A stretch of DNA of 64,000 bases from Gloeothece verrucosa PCC 7822. GTDB taxonomy: Bacteria > Cyanobacteriota > Cyanobacteriia > Cyanobacteriales > Microcystaceae. The position numbers and the translations under genes were made by a program. The notes under the pieces are model-generated. The model searched no databases. It saw nothing but the letters and a program-made list of their open reading frames with translations, and was not told the origin of the DNA. The DNA lies in assembly GCF_000147335.1 (NCBI RefSeq), contig NC_014501.1, forward strand, positions 1,550,001 through 1,614,000, given 5' to 3'. Positions 36,951 through 46,306 of this stretch are shown in pieces; position 1 is the stretch's first letter, and each line of letters opens with the position of its first letter.

Positions 36951-37029
36951 ATAAGATTGGGTTAGAAGCGGGAGCAGGCTTGACATCTGGTTGTTTAAGC
37001 GGACGAACCATGATTAATTTGTTCTCCAA

Positions 37030-37136
37030 CTTCAAAAAATCTTCAAAATTAATTGTTATGTTTTGTACAGTGCTTATTTACTTACAACTCACTTGAGTTT
37101 GAGGGAGTTATAGCGTTGCTCTTGGAGAGTGACGCT
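37030..37136 (+). ncRNA. Candidate small RNA, unit 1
   Basis: The unit starts with CTTCAAAAAATCTTCA (37030-37045) and ends with a hairpin whose arms are GCGTTGCTC (37113-37121) and GAGTGACGC (37127-37135), with wobble pairs. It shares start, hairpin and layout with unit 2, about 160 bases away. No promoter was placed and no known RNA family was recognised. Confidence 0.4.
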
Positions 37137-37193
37137 ACTTTATATTATTAGTGTGCATCAATCCGTCACTCATTTAACAAGTTTTCCTTGTAT

Positions 37194-37303
37194 CTTCAAA
37201 AAATCTTCATAATTACCTGTTAATGATCTACTTAAGCTCATGAATTAGAAAACAGCAGAAATAGCAACAGTGGCGTTACTCAATAGGAGAGTGACGCTTT
37301 TTT
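37194..37303 (+). ncRNA. Candidate small RNA, unit 2
   Basis: The same CTTCAAAAAATCTTCA word (37194-37209) opens the unit. It ends in GCGTTACTC (37273-37281) and GAGTGACGC (37289-37297), a clean terminator stem with six T after it (37298-37303). The body between differs from unit 1, which suggests a duplicated RNA with a diverged middle. Confidence 0.45.
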
Positions 37304-37588
37304 GCCGATGTTTGAAACATCTATTTACATGAGTTGAGAGATTTGATATTCTTATGATACTTAAAAAAATATTTAAGCAATAAAAACCTTAAAATAACCT
37401 AATAATGACTTTAATCATCAGACAGTAGTTAAAATAACCTAAAAGTAAAACTTTTAAAAAAGAGACGATAATATAAAAAATTCTATTCATTAAGGAACCC
37501 CTAAGAGCTTGACAAAAATATTTTTTGTGGTAAGAAAAGCTTCAAAATAAATTAAAAATAATTAAATTAAAAAAAAAGCTATCAAGAT

Positions 37589-37602
37589 AGTACCTGTGTT
37601 CT
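37589..37602 (+). promoter_or_regulatory. LexA box (SOS operator) of lexA
   Basis: AGTACCTGTGTTCT matches the cyanobacterial LexA consensus RGTACNNNDGTWCB at every position. It lies 62 bases before the lexA ATG and directly upstream of a TAAAAT -10-like sequence (37602-37607), so LexA should block its own promoter. Confidence 0.8.
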
Positions 37603-37663
37603 AAAATAAACAAAGACTCATTAAAGTAAAAAACACAGGGAATAATTTATTCTAGAAAAGATT

Positions 37664-38272
37664 ATGGAACCCCTCACACAAGCCCAACAAGAACTGTACG
37701 ATTGGCTATGCGAGTACATCAGAACCAGTCAACACGCGCCTTCGATTCGTCAGATGATGAAGGCAATGAACCTGAGATCTCCAGCACCGATCCAAAGTCG
37801 TTTGGAACGGTTACGTTCAAAAGGTTATATTGACTGGACAGAAGGAAAAGCTCGCACAATCCGCATTCTACATCAGCCTGCCGTTGGTATTCCCATTCAT
37901 GGGTCTATAGCGGCTGGGGGATTAGTAGAACCCTTTACGGACGTGCAAGAGAAACTGGATTTAACCAGTTTTTTTCAAAAACCTCATTGGTTTGCACTCA
38001 GAGTGACAGGAGATAGCATGATCGAAGATCTCATTACTGAAGGAGACCTCGTGATTATGCGACCTCGAAATCCTGACGAAAACCTGAAAAATGGAGAAAT
38101 CGTTGCCGCCAGAGTCGACGGACATGGCACAACCTTAAAACGTTACTATCAGGAAGGAGAAAAAGTCACTCTAAAACCCTCTAATCCTAAATACAACCCG
38201 ATTATCATCCCTCTACATCAAGTAGAAATTCAAGGGATTTTAGTGGGGGTTTGGCGAGGAGGAATCAATTAA
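37664..38272 (+). CDS. lexA: SOS repressor LexA
   Basis: A 202-residue LexA with a winged helix DNA-binding domain (QQELYDWLCEYIR...APSIRQMMKAMNLRSP) and a C-terminal peptidase domain. Self-cleavage residues are all present: the Ala84-Gly85 site in SIAAGGL, catalytic Ser118 (GDSMI) and Lys159 (GTTLKRY). This is a cleavable, SOS-type LexA, unlike the Synechocystis PCC 6803 protein, which has lost these residues. A matching LexA box precedes it. Start ATG at 37664 after AGAAAAG. Confidence 0.96.
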   Translation: MEPLTQAQQELYDWLCEYIRTSQHAPSIRQMMKAMNLRSPAPIQSRLERLRSKGYIDWTEGKARTIRILHQPAVGIPIHGSIAAGGLVEPFTDVQEKLDLTSFFQKPHWFALRVTGDSMIEDLITEGDLVIMRPRNPDENLKNGEIVAARVDGHGTTLKRYYQEGEKVTLKPSNPKYNPIIIPLHQVEIQGILVGVWRGGIN

Positions 38273-38361
38273 ACATCAAAAATCGGTAGTCATGTGGGTG
38301 GTGGACTCAATCCCTAACCCCTGACTACTCATGATTTGCTCTGATCAATAGCAATGGTAAT

Positions 38362-38958
38362 ATGAGTGACAATTTTTTTACTAAAAAAGCCACATTCTTT
38401 GATCGCTGGGCCCCCAACTACGATATTTTACTGACTACAATATTTTATCAAGCCATACACAAGCGGCTTCTAGAATATGTAAAACTGCCCAATTGCCCTG
38501 ATGTTCTCGACCTCGGTTGTGGAACTGGCCGTCTCCTCCATCGTCTAGCTACTCTCAACAGAGATTTACGCGGCATAGGTCTAGATTTATCTCCTGAAAT
38601 GATCCGACAAGCTAGACAGCGCAATCACCTTCGAAAACAACTGATTTACATCCGAGGGAATGCCGAATCTCTTCCTTTTGCGGCTCGTCAATTTGATGCC
38701 GTGTTTAATACGATTAGTTTTCTCCATTATCCCAACCCTCAACAGGTGCTATCAGAGGTTAAACGAGTCCTGAAACAGGGAGGACGGTTTTATCTAGCCG
38801 ACACCAGCATTAAAATACAATATATACCTTTTTCCCCAGGAGGATTAAGGCTTTACTCTCCTCAAAAACGAGAACAATTAGCCCTTGAAGTAGGTTTAAA
38901 AACCGTTGCTCATCATCTCCTGTTAAGCGGCGTTTGGCTAACCATTTTTGAGGCTTAA
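38362..38958 (+). CDS. Class I SAM-dependent methyltransferase
   Basis: A 198-residue Methyltransf_11-type protein. The SAM-binding glycine motif is VLDLGCGTGRLLHRL, motif II is GIGLDLSPEMIRQAR, and motif post-II is IRGNAESLPFAARQFDAVFNTISFLHYP. Substrate unknown. Its stop is 14 bases before the TIGR04282 gene, so they are probably co-transcribed. It lacks the cysteine pairs of arsenite methyltransferase ArsM. Confidence 0.88.
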   Translation: MSDNFFTKKATFFDRWAPNYDILLTTIFYQAIHKRLLEYVKLPNCPDVLDLGCGTGRLLHRLATLNRDLRGIGLDLSPEMIRQARQRNHLRKQLIYIRGNAESLPFAARQFDAVFNTISFLHYPNPQQVLSEVKRVLKQGGRFYLADTSIKIQYIPFSPGGLRLYSPQKREQLALEVGLKTVAHHLLLSGVWLTIFEA

Positions 38959-38972
38959 ATACCCCAAATATC

Positions 38973-39611
38973 ATGACCGCCAAACCTGACCCAAAAATCG
39001 CGCAAAAACTAATTATTTTTACTCGTTATCCTGAACCCGGCAAAACCAAAACCCGTATGATTCCTATTTTGGGTGAAGAGGGAGCCGCACAACTTCAGCG
39101 TCAGATGACAGAATTCACCCTAAAAATCGCCAAAAAAATTGAGGCTGATGGCAGCACATTGGTCGCCATTTATTTTGCAGGCGGCAACGAAACATTAATG
39201 CAGCAGTGGCTAGGAAAGGATTTAATTTATCAAAAACAGAGCGAAGGCGATTTAGGGCAAAGGATGCACTCTGCTTATAGTGCGTCTTTTTTAGAGGGGA
39301 TGAAAAAAGTGGTGATCATTGGTACTGATTGCCCGGACTTGGATGAAAATATTATTAATCAAGCATTTCAGAATTTATCGCCACAGAATTTAGTCTTAGG
39401 TCCGGCTGCGGATGGAGGATATTATTTAATAGGATTAAGCCGCCCCTATGCGGCATTGTTTGAAGGAATTAATTGGGGCAGTTCTGAAGTTTTGGCGCAA
39501 ACCGAAGCCATCGCGCGGCAACTAGATTTAAGGGTTTCTTATCTTCCTGTTCTTGAGGATGTTGATCGTCCAGAGGACTTATGGATTTGGCAAAATAAGT
39601 CTTATCAGTAG
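38973..39611 (+). CDS. TIGR04282 family glycosyltransferase-like protein
   Basis: A 212-residue DUF2064/TIGR04282 protein with a GT-A-like fold: LIIFTRYPEPGKTKTRMIP at the N-terminus, VVIIGTDCPDLDE and LGPAADGGYYLIGL, and a VDRPEDLW ending. Members are annotated as arsenosugar-biosynthesis glycosyltransferases because some sit in arsenosugar operons. No radical SAM or ArsM gene is next to it here, so the specific substrate is open. It ends four bases before the stop of the convergent GHL10 gene. Confidence 0.85.
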   Translation: MTAKPDPKIAQKLIIFTRYPEPGKTKTRMIPILGEEGAAQLQRQMTEFTLKIAKKIEADGSTLVAIYFAGGNETLMQQWLGKDLIYQKQSEGDLGQRMHSAYSASFLEGMKKVVIIGTDCPDLDENIINQAFQNLSPQNLVLGPAADGGYYLIGLSRPYAALFEGINWGSSEVLAQTEAIARQLDLRVSYLPVLEDVDRPEDLWIWQNKSYQ

Positions 39612-39615
39612 TTGT

Positions 39616-40833
39616 TCACTTGGGAGGTGTCATTCCTACCACAGAGGGACGCTTAAGCGGCGTTGAAAACATGGCTTTTAAAGCAGATTGACGGCGTTGG
39701 GGTAACTCAGCCGCCATTTCCCATAAACTTTCGTAGAAGAAGAAAGAGACACCAGCAAACCCTTGATCGCGGGTGGTTTGCACTTGAGTTCTAATCTTAT
39801 TCATGGGTACGGGACGACCCTTTAAGCCAGCTAAAATCCCGATTCCTACAGGAATATGCGCTTTAGCTTCTTGTAATTCCGGTTGGGATAACTCCCGCTC
39901 AAAATCTTTTTGATTCTCACGGTAAACTTGTATCACTAATTCTTCTATCAGTCCTTTTTCTTCCCAGGTTTTCCAATCTAAAAGAAACGCTTCTAAAGAG
40001 AATTTTTGAGGGTTAGGAGACAGGGAAACTAAGGCATGAGGATTACTCTTTTTAATTGTACTGAATAACTGGGTCATATAAGCAGTAATTTTATCAGCCC
40101 GCCATTGAATCCATTCAGGGTCTTTCACATTGTTTGGCGGCAGTTTACCCCCATGTTCTTGTTGATAGAGACTGACAGTAATCGGATCATAACCAAAATC
40201 CGAAGGATAGCCAAAGTGATCATCAAATTGAATCCCATCAACATCATAATTACTGACAATTTCTACCACTAAATTAGTAATAAACTTCTGCACTTCTGGG
40301 TTTAAAGGATTTAACCAGACTCGTTGATGAGCTTTTCCTTCCCACCAAATAATCGTATTATCTTGACGTTTAGTCAACCATTCAGGATGGCGTTTAGCTA
40401 ATTCGGAGTCTGCCGGTGCCATAAAACCAAACTCAAACCAAGGAATAACAGCCATTCCTTTTTGATGAGCGTCTTTAATAATTTCTTTGAGAATATCTCG
40501 CCCTTTTAAACCTTCTGTCGGATCTATAGAAATTCCTGTCGTTTGTTTAGCCACTGAAGAAGGATAGAGTGTATAGCCCCAATTCCAGACGGTAGGATAA
40601 AGAGTGTTAAAGTTTAACTTACTTAAGGTTTCTATGGCTTTAGAAATATTTTTCTGTTTAAATAAAACTTCACTATCAATATTGGTTAACCAAACTCCCC
40701 GCAGTTCGCTAGAAAGATTCTGTGCATCGCTAGGATAAGGGATAAAAATACTGCTTACACTTATCAGTAAAGCTACCGTAAAGCAAAATATTATTTTAAA
40801 TTTTCGGCTTATATATTGACTTTTTTTCATCAT
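39616..40833 (-). CDS. Secreted glycosyl hydrolase-like (GHL10) protein
   Basis: A 405-residue protein with a signal peptide in residues about 10-37 (hydrophobic FCFTVALLISVSSIFI then YPSDAQ). The GHL10 (DUF187) TIM-barrel domain follows: ELRGVWLTNIDSEVL, TLYPTVWNWGYTLYPS, MAVIPWFEFGFM, RVWLNPLNPEVQKF and YDVDGIQFDDHFGYP, with the acidic residues expected of a glycoside hydrolase. Relatives act on cell-wall or extracellular polysaccharide; substrate unknown. Convergent with the TIGR04282 gene. Confidence 0.87.
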   Translation of the reverse strand: MMKKSQYISRKFKIIFCFTVALLISVSSIFIPYPSDAQNLSSELRGVWLTNIDSEVLFKQKNISKAIETLSKLNFNTLYPTVWNWGYTLYPSSVAKQTTGISIDPTEGLKGRDILKEIIKDAHQKGMAVIPWFEFGFMAPADSELAKRHPEWLTKRQDNTIIWWEGKAHQRVWLNPLNPEVQKFITNLVVEIVSNYDVDGIQFDDHFGYPSDFGYDPITVSLYQQEHGGKLPPNNVKDPEWIQWRADKITAYMTQLFSTIKKSNPHALVSLSPNPQKFSLEAFLLDWKTWEEKGLIEELVIQVYRENQKDFERELSQPELQEAKAHIPVGIGILAGLKGRPVPMNKIRTQVQTTRDQGFAGVSFFFYESLWEMAAELPQRRQSALKAMFSTPLKRPSVVGMTPPK

Positions 40834-41264
40834 TATGCTAACAAAAATCAGTGAAAATTTTTAATATTGATGCCAGTTCAAAACTCTATAATACTAATAA
40901 TCGGCCTTGATCTGGATTTCTTTGTTCCCCTTGTCGGCTGTGCTGTGGAAGCTACAGTTAATCGAACCATTTCTTTGTGCTTTGTTCCCTCATCAAGATT
41001 TTTCTCTCGTTCAATCAGTTCATCAATACTATTTGAAGTTAAATAAAAAGACAAAAAGCACAGTATTAGTCAGATCAATTTTGGCAAATCCTGCCCAAAA
41101 TACGAACCCTCCACGCACCCCTTTAATAGGAATAAATATTTGTTGCAAAAGGGAATATTTTCGGGAAATCAAATAGAGTTTAGTGTTTATAATTAAAATT
41201 GATTAACCTAAGATACTCCCTAACTAATCTTAAGCTTTATTACAAATTTAACCGGAGAACATCA
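40834..41264. other. Intergenic region
   Basis: 431 bases between divergent genes. The short open frame at 40907-41176 has no ribosome site and no family resemblance, so I treat the stretch as non-coding. Promoters for both flanking genes must lie here. Confidence 0.4.
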
Positions 41265-43049
41265 ATGAAAATTAAATGGCTGATTGGTCTGGTATTGACA
41301 ATCTTACTGTTAGTCCCATTCGGAGCTAACTTGGTGTTGTCTAAAATACTCGAAGTGCCAAAGACTGAAGAAGTAGAAGTAGTTTGGACTAAGCAAAATT
41401 GGAGCAAAGATCAGTGGGAATGGTGGTATCACATTTCTCAAGGAAGTGGCCTTGAAGCAATCATTCCTTATAAATGGTTTATTTCTCTAGAACAACCTAA
41501 GCTCTCTTTTTTTCAATCCGCAGGGGATTTTATTGATCCTAAATATTTAGAGGGTTTCGGATTTTTAAGTGATGGGAAAAATGCATATAATCCTGATGCT
41601 TTACCGGTTGGGTTTGCCAAAAGCGAGAATTATTTTGATCCCCAAAGTCTAGATAAAAAACCTAAGACAGTGATCGGTTTTACTTGTGCCGCTTGTCATA
41701 CCGGTCAAATAAATTATCAAGGTAAGGCGATTCGCACAGAAGGGGGACCGGCCATGATAGAACTGGATAAATTTAAAACAGCAGTAGGATTATCACTATT
41801 GTTGACTAAAATAGATCCTATTCGTTTTAATCGATTTGCTGATCGGGTACTCGGAAAAGATCACACCCCCGAAGAAAGCAAACAATTAAAACAAGAGCTT
41901 AATGATTTAATTGCTCAAGCAAAAGAAACCCGAAAACAAGTTAGCGCTTCCCCTGATGTTAAAGAAGGTTTTGGCCGCCTTGATGCTCTAACTCGCATTG
42001 GCAATTTTGTCTTTGGAAGCGAAGTTAATCCAAAAAACATTCTACCCACCAATGCGCCGGTTAGCTATCCTCATATTTGGTCTGCTCCCTGGTTTGACTG
42101 GGTACAATATAATGGCTCAGTGATGCAACCGATGGTCCGCAACGCCGGAGAGGCAATGGGGGTATTTGCCAGAGTAGATTTAAATGCTAATTCGCCCGAT
42201 GTGTTTAAGTCTAACGTTGATGTGAAACAGCTTCACGCCATCGAAGAACTGTTGACAGGGGATTCGATTTTTACCGGTTTAACTGCCCCTAAATGGCGAG
42301 AAGATATCCTCGGAACCATTGATCCAGAAAAAGCGGCTAAAGGCAAAGTCCTTTACAAACAATACTGTCAAAGCTGTCACCTTCCCCCAATGGATTCAGC
42401 CGAGTTTATGGATAAAAAATACTGGACAAAGCTTGGCGATAATGACCGAGAGTATTTACAAGTAACCATGAAAAATCTATACACCATTGGAACTGATCCA
42501 ACGGCGGCTGTGGACTGGTATCAACGCACAGTTAATTTAGGTCCTTTAGCGCAAAAATACCTTACTCCAAAAAGCTTTGAAACTGATGGGATTATTACGG
42601 CTGGAGCCGCTTTACCATTTGTAGTAGAAGAAACGGTAGAGAAAAAGTATGATGAATTAGGATTAACCCCAGAAGAAAGAGACGCTTTTAACGGCTATCG
42701 TCCGAACAAAGCGAGAGCGCCTTTAGCCTATAAAGCACGGCCTCTCAATGGAATTTGGGCTACTGCACCGTTTCTTCATAATGGTTCAGTTCCTAACCTC
42801 TATGAGATGCTAATTCCTGCCGATGAGCGCACTAAAAAGTTCTATGTGGGAACCAAAGAATTTGATCCGCAATATGTGGGTTATAAAAAGGCTCAAATAC
42901 CTGGAGCATCTGAGTTTGATACTAGCAAAAAAGGGAATCTCAATACGGGACATGAATTTAAAGGAGATGGCACCGGACAAGGTGTAATTGGTCCTGCTTT
43001 AAATGAGGAAGACCGTTGGGCAATCGTTGAGTATTTAAAAACCCTCTAA
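41265..43049 (+). CDS. Di-heme cytochrome c protein (RoxA/peroxidase-like)
   Basis: A 594-residue protein starting at the ATG at 41265, supported by GGAG upstream; the longer frame opens with a TTG. An N-terminal hydrophobic signal or anchor (residues about 4-25) precedes two heme c sites: CAACH at residues 141-145 and CQSCH at 368-372. The second heme domain is followed by HNGSVPNLYEML, typical of the family. PGAP-type annotations call such proteins di-heme cytochrome c peroxidases; the size and arrangement resemble the rubber oxygenase RoxA group, whose substrates are polyisoprenes. Actual substrate unknown. It should be periplasmic or lumenal. Confidence 0.87.
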   Translation: MKIKWLIGLVLTILLLVPFGANLVLSKILEVPKTEEVEVVWTKQNWSKDQWEWWYHISQGSGLEAIIPYKWFISLEQPKLSFFQSAGDFIDPKYLEGFGFLSDGKNAYNPDALPVGFAKSENYFDPQSLDKKPKTVIGFTCAACHTGQINYQGKAIRTEGGPAMIELDKFKTAVGLSLLLTKIDPIRFNRFADRVLGKDHTPEESKQLKQELNDLIAQAKETRKQVSASPDVKEGFGRLDALTRIGNFVFGSEVNPKNILPTNAPVSYPHIWSAPWFDWVQYNGSVMQPMVRNAGEAMGVFARVDLNANSPDVFKSNVDVKQLHAIEELLTGDSIFTGLTAPKWREDILGTIDPEKAAKGKVLYKQYCQSCHLPPMDSAEFMDKKYWTKLGDNDREYLQVTMKNLYTIGTDPTAAVDWYQRTVNLGPLAQKYLTPKSFETDGIITAGAALPFVVEETVEKKYDELGLTPEERDAFNGYRPNKARAPLAYKARPLNGIWATAPFLHNGSVPNLYEMLIPADERTKKFYVGTKEFDPQYVGYKKAQIPGASEFDTSKKGNLNTGHEFKGDGTGQGVIGPALNEEDRWAIVEYLKTL

Positions 43050-43153
43050 CCTAAGTTCTCATTAATATTAGGGTGGGCAAAGTCGGGAATGATTCATTAA
43101 AATTATTCCCGCGTCCACTCCGACTATGATGCACCAGAATGGGTGAAACAAAG

Positions 43154-44692
43154 CTAAAAAACTTTGCACAAATATTGAGACAAAGTAAAAGCATCTACCC
43201 CTAACTCGGTTCTTTCACCAGCCGCTACAATACCCGCCTGAGCGTGCCACCAAGCCGCCGTTGCCACTGTTTTTTCGATCGCTGCAAGGCAGGTAACTTG
43301 CTGGGCCATTAAACCCCCAATTAATCCGGTTAAAACATCCCCACTACCCCCACGAGCTAAAGCCGGGGTACTTTCAGGAATTAACCACACACAACCATTA
43401 GGAGCCGCTATGGCCGTTCTCGCTCCTTTGAACAAAATAATCGCCCCACTCAGTCTAGACGCTTCAACAACCGCCTTAATGCGGTCTGAATGGGGATTAT
43501 CAATCTCGGGAAATAGCCGCTTAAATTCCCCTAAATGAGGAGTTAATACAGTTGCCGCCGGGCGTTTTCTGAGACGGGAAATCGAATCGAGTTGAGCCAA
43601 AATATTTAAGCCATCGGCATCTAAGATCAGGGGACATTCTGCCTGTAACACCGTTTCTACTATTGACTTAGCATCTGAAGTTAAACCCGGACCACAGGCG
43701 ATCACGCTATAGTTATTAAAATCACTGGCCAGATTGGGCAATTCGGCGATCGCTCCGCTTTCGGTTTCTGGACAATCAATAATCAGGGCCTCTGGTAAAT
43801 GATTCACCAGCATCGGTTTTAAGGACTTAGGAGCCGCGATCGAGAGCATACCTACCCCACTCCCCCTAGCACCCAACCCCGTTAAAATAGCCCCTCCTGC
43901 ATAGCGATAAGAACCACAAATCACTAACAGATGTCCTTGTTTGTACTTATGGGTAACCAGAGGACGAGGTAAAGGGAGAAACCGTTGAGCTAAAGTTAAA
44001 GTCATTTTTTGCACAGGTGCCGGTTGTCCTAACACTGCCCAAGCATCTTTTGCCGGCACACCAAAATCAATCCGTTCGGCAGAACCGATATACTCCAAGG
44101 CCTGGTCTTGAAAATAGGCCCACTTCCACAACCCGAGACATAAACTATAAGTCGCCCTCACCGCCACCCCTAACACTTCGCCGGTATCGGTATGAAGTCC
44201 CGAGGGAATATCAATACTCACCACCGGCTGACTCCATTGATTGAGCAACTCAATATCCTCGACAATTTCACCTGTAAGGGGCCGAGTTAACCCAAATCCA
44301 AATAATCCATCAATAAATAACTCACACTTGTATAACTGTTCTAAGGTTTCATAAAAAGGAATCCCTAAATTTTGGGCATATTGCGCGTGTTTAGCCGTTA
44401 AATCTTTCAGTTTATGGATCGGACAATACACATTGACTTGATATCCCTGTAAATGTAGCTCTCTGGCTACCACTAGGGCATCTCCCCCATTATGGCCAGG
44501 CCCCACTAAAACCCCTACCCGAGAGATTTGGGAGAGAGGGTAAAGTTGTTGAATCCGGTTGGCACACAAGATTGCCGCTTTTTCCATCAAAGCAGCGACG
44601 GGCATTGAAGCGGCAAAGATGCGGTCTTCGATTTGTCGCATCTGCAAGGCATTGACCACCACTGATTCGAGTTGTTCTCGTTCTTTAACCAT
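43154..44692 (-). CDS. nnr: Bifunctional NAD(P)H-hydrate repair enzyme
   Basis: A 512-residue fusion of an N-terminal NAD(P)HX epimerase (YjeF-N; VGVLVGPGHNGGDALVVARELHLQG, DGLFGFGLTRPL) and a C-terminal ADP- or ATP-dependent NAD(P)HX dehydratase (carbohydrate kinase-like; GSYRYAGGAILTGLGA, PALARGGSGDVLTGLIGGLMAQ). It repairs hydrated, inactive NADH and NADPH. Length and order match the family. Start ATG at 44690-44692. It precedes a repeat-rich gap with pgk upstream. Confidence 0.94.
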   Translation of the reverse strand: MVKEREQLESVVVNALQMRQIEDRIFAASMPVAALMEKAAILCANRIQQLYPLSQISRVGVLVGPGHNGGDALVVARELHLQGYQVNVYCPIHKLKDLTAKHAQYAQNLGIPFYETLEQLYKCELFIDGLFGFGLTRPLTGEIVEDIELLNQWSQPVVSIDIPSGLHTDTGEVLGVAVRATYSLCLGLWKWAYFQDQALEYIGSAERIDFGVPAKDAWAVLGQPAPVQKMTLTLAQRFLPLPRPLVTHKYKQGHLLVICGSYRYAGGAILTGLGARGSGVGMLSIAAPKSLKPMLVNHLPEALIIDCPETESGAIAELPNLASDFNNYSVIACGPGLTSDAKSIVETVLQAECPLILDADGLNILAQLDSISRLRKRPAATVLTPHLGEFKRLFPEIDNPHSDRIKAVVEASRLSGAIILFKGARTAIAAPNGCVWLIPESTPALARGGSGDVLTGLIGGLMAQQVTCLAAIEKTVATAAWWHAQAGIVAAGERTELGVDAFTLSQYLCKVF

Positions 44693-44710
44693 TTTAAGTT
44701 ATGACCTTTG

Positions 44711-44890
44711 TCATTAGTCAAGAGTCAAGAGTCATTAGTCATCAGTCGTTAGTCATTAGAGAACCAGAAACAGAGAATAATGGGCTGGGGTGCAACCCTC
44801 GTGTTCCGCACGGCTGATCCATGATCAGTGACTAATGACCAGTGACTAATGACCAGTAACTAATGACCAGTGACTAATAACCAGTGACTA
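44711..44890. repeat. Two oppositely oriented heptamer arrays
   Basis: Plus-strand TCATTAG-type units lie at 44711-44759, and their inverse (TGACTAATGA-type) at 44825-44890, flanking about 65 bases of unrelated DNA. The two arrays could pair into a long imperfect stem. The 65-base spacer contains no gene. Confidence 0.8.
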
Positions 44891-44929
44891 AGGGCTAATT
44901 AATCTAATTCAAGTTTATGGGATTTGTGC

Positions 44930-46135
44930 TTAGGCTTCATCTAAAGCAGCAATACCGGGTAACACTTTTCCTTCGAGTAACTCTAGACTAGCACCGCCAC
45001 CCGTAGAAATATGGCTCATTTTTTCGGCCACACCCACTTTTTCGACAGCCGCTACCGAGTCACCGCCACCGATGATCGTGGTTACGCCTTTGCCGGTTAG
45101 ATCAGCTAAAGTATGAGCAATGGCTTCAGTGCCTTTAGCAAACTGATCAAACTCAAATACCCCCATCGGACCATTCCAAATGACTGATTTACAATCAGCT
45201 AAAGCATCTTGAAATACCTTAATGGAATCAGGGCCAATATCTAACCCCATCCAACCATCAGGAATATTTTCAATGCTGACGGTTTGAGCGTTAGCATCGG
45301 CTTTAAAAGCATCAGCAACCACCACATCAGTGGGTAAAAGCAATTGTACCCCTTTTTCTTTGGCTTTAGCTTCTAAAGATTTCGCTAAATCTAGCTTATC
45401 TTCTTCCACTAAGGATTTACCCACACTTAAACCTCGGGCTTTGTAGAAAGTAAAAATCATCCCGCCGCCGATGAGCAACTTATCACATTTTTCCAGCAGG
45501 GTTTCGATGACCCCAATTTTGCTAGATACCTTAGAACCACCGATAATAGCGGCTAAGGGGCGTTGAGGATTTTCAATGGCCGCTTGTAAATAATTGAGTT
45601 CTTTTTCAATTAAATAACCCGCTACACTGGGACTAAGATAGTGAGTAACCCCTTCGGTAGAAGCATGGGCACGGTGAGCCGTTCCAAAAGCGTCATTGAC
45701 GTATAAGTCAGCATTTGCTGCTAACTGTTTAGAAAATTCGGCATCATTGTCTTCTTCTTCAGCATGAAAGCGAAGATTTTCTAGAAGTGCGACTTGACCA
45801 TCTTTTAGGGTGTTGAGTGCTTGAGTAACCGCATCCCCCACACAGTCGCCACACATAACGACATCTTGTCCGAGTAATTCAGACAGACGCTTGGCGGTTG
45901 GGGTTAAGCGCATACTCTCAACGACTTTCCCTTTGGGACGACCAAAATGACTACAGAGAATAACTTTAGCCCCTTTACCCATCAAATCCTGAATAGTTGG
46001 CAGTGCCGCCCGAATCCGAGTATCGTCAGTAATGTTACCTTGATCATCTAAGGGAACGTTAAAATCAACTCGGACTAAAACTCGTTTGCCTGCTACATCA
46101 GCACTAGATAAATTTGCTACCGTTTTCTTGGGCAC
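44930..46135 (-). CDS. pgk: Phosphoglycerate kinase
   Basis: A 401-residue phosphoglycerate kinase, which interconverts 1,3-bisphosphoglycerate and 3-phosphoglycerate in the Calvin cycle and glycolysis. Motifs include [39 protein letters not shown] and the ATP-site [12 protein letters not shown] choose the GTG at 46133-46135 because AGGAGG (minus strand, 46145-46150) is nine bases upstream, ideal spacing; the TTG two codons earlier would be too close. Confidence 0.96.
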   Translation of the reverse strand: MPKKTVANLSSADVAGKRVLVRVDFNVPLDDQGNITDDTRIRAALPTIQDLMGKGAKVILCSHFGRPKGKVVESMRLTPTAKRLSELLGQDVVMCGDCVGDAVTQALNTLKDGQVALLENLRFHAEEEDNDAEFSKQLAANADLYVNDAFGTAHRAHASTEGVTHYLSPSVAGYLIEKELNYLQAAIENPQRPLAAIIGGSKVSSKIGVIETLLEKCDKLLIGGGMIFTFYKARGLSVGKSLVEEDKLDLAKSLEAKAKEKGVQLLLPTDVVVADAFKADANAQTVSIENIPDGWMGLDIGPDSIKVFQDALADCKSVIWNGPMGVFEFDQFAKGTEAIAHTLADLTGKGVTTIIGGGDSVAAVEKVGVAEKMSHISTGGGASLELLEGKVLPGIAALDEA

Positions 46136-46306
46136 AGCCAATGACCTCCTAATTGCTTAATTGTCTTACAAAAGATTAAATCAGCGTATGGCTACTTAAG
46201 ACAATGGTTCTTTAAGAGCGAAAATAAAAAAAGAGCCAGTACCAACAGCGCTATAACCTTTATGCCGATTGTATCGGAATGGGTGTCCTACAACAGAGAT
46301 AAACTT

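Larger units (their letters stand above)
36802..37663. other. Long intergenic region with tandem RNA-like units before lexA
   Basis: 862 bases without a convincing gene. From left: a strong terminator (36915-36950), then two related units (about 37030-37136 and 37194-37303), then AT-rich DNA and the lexA promoter. The two units are listed separately. Confidence 0.7.

Noticed and set aside
37030..37303. Tandem units as Yfr1
   Set aside because: The core ACTCCTCACAC of Yfr1 is absent.
40907..41176. Plus-strand 89-codon frame
   Set aside because: No ribosome site and no recognisable family; composition looks random.
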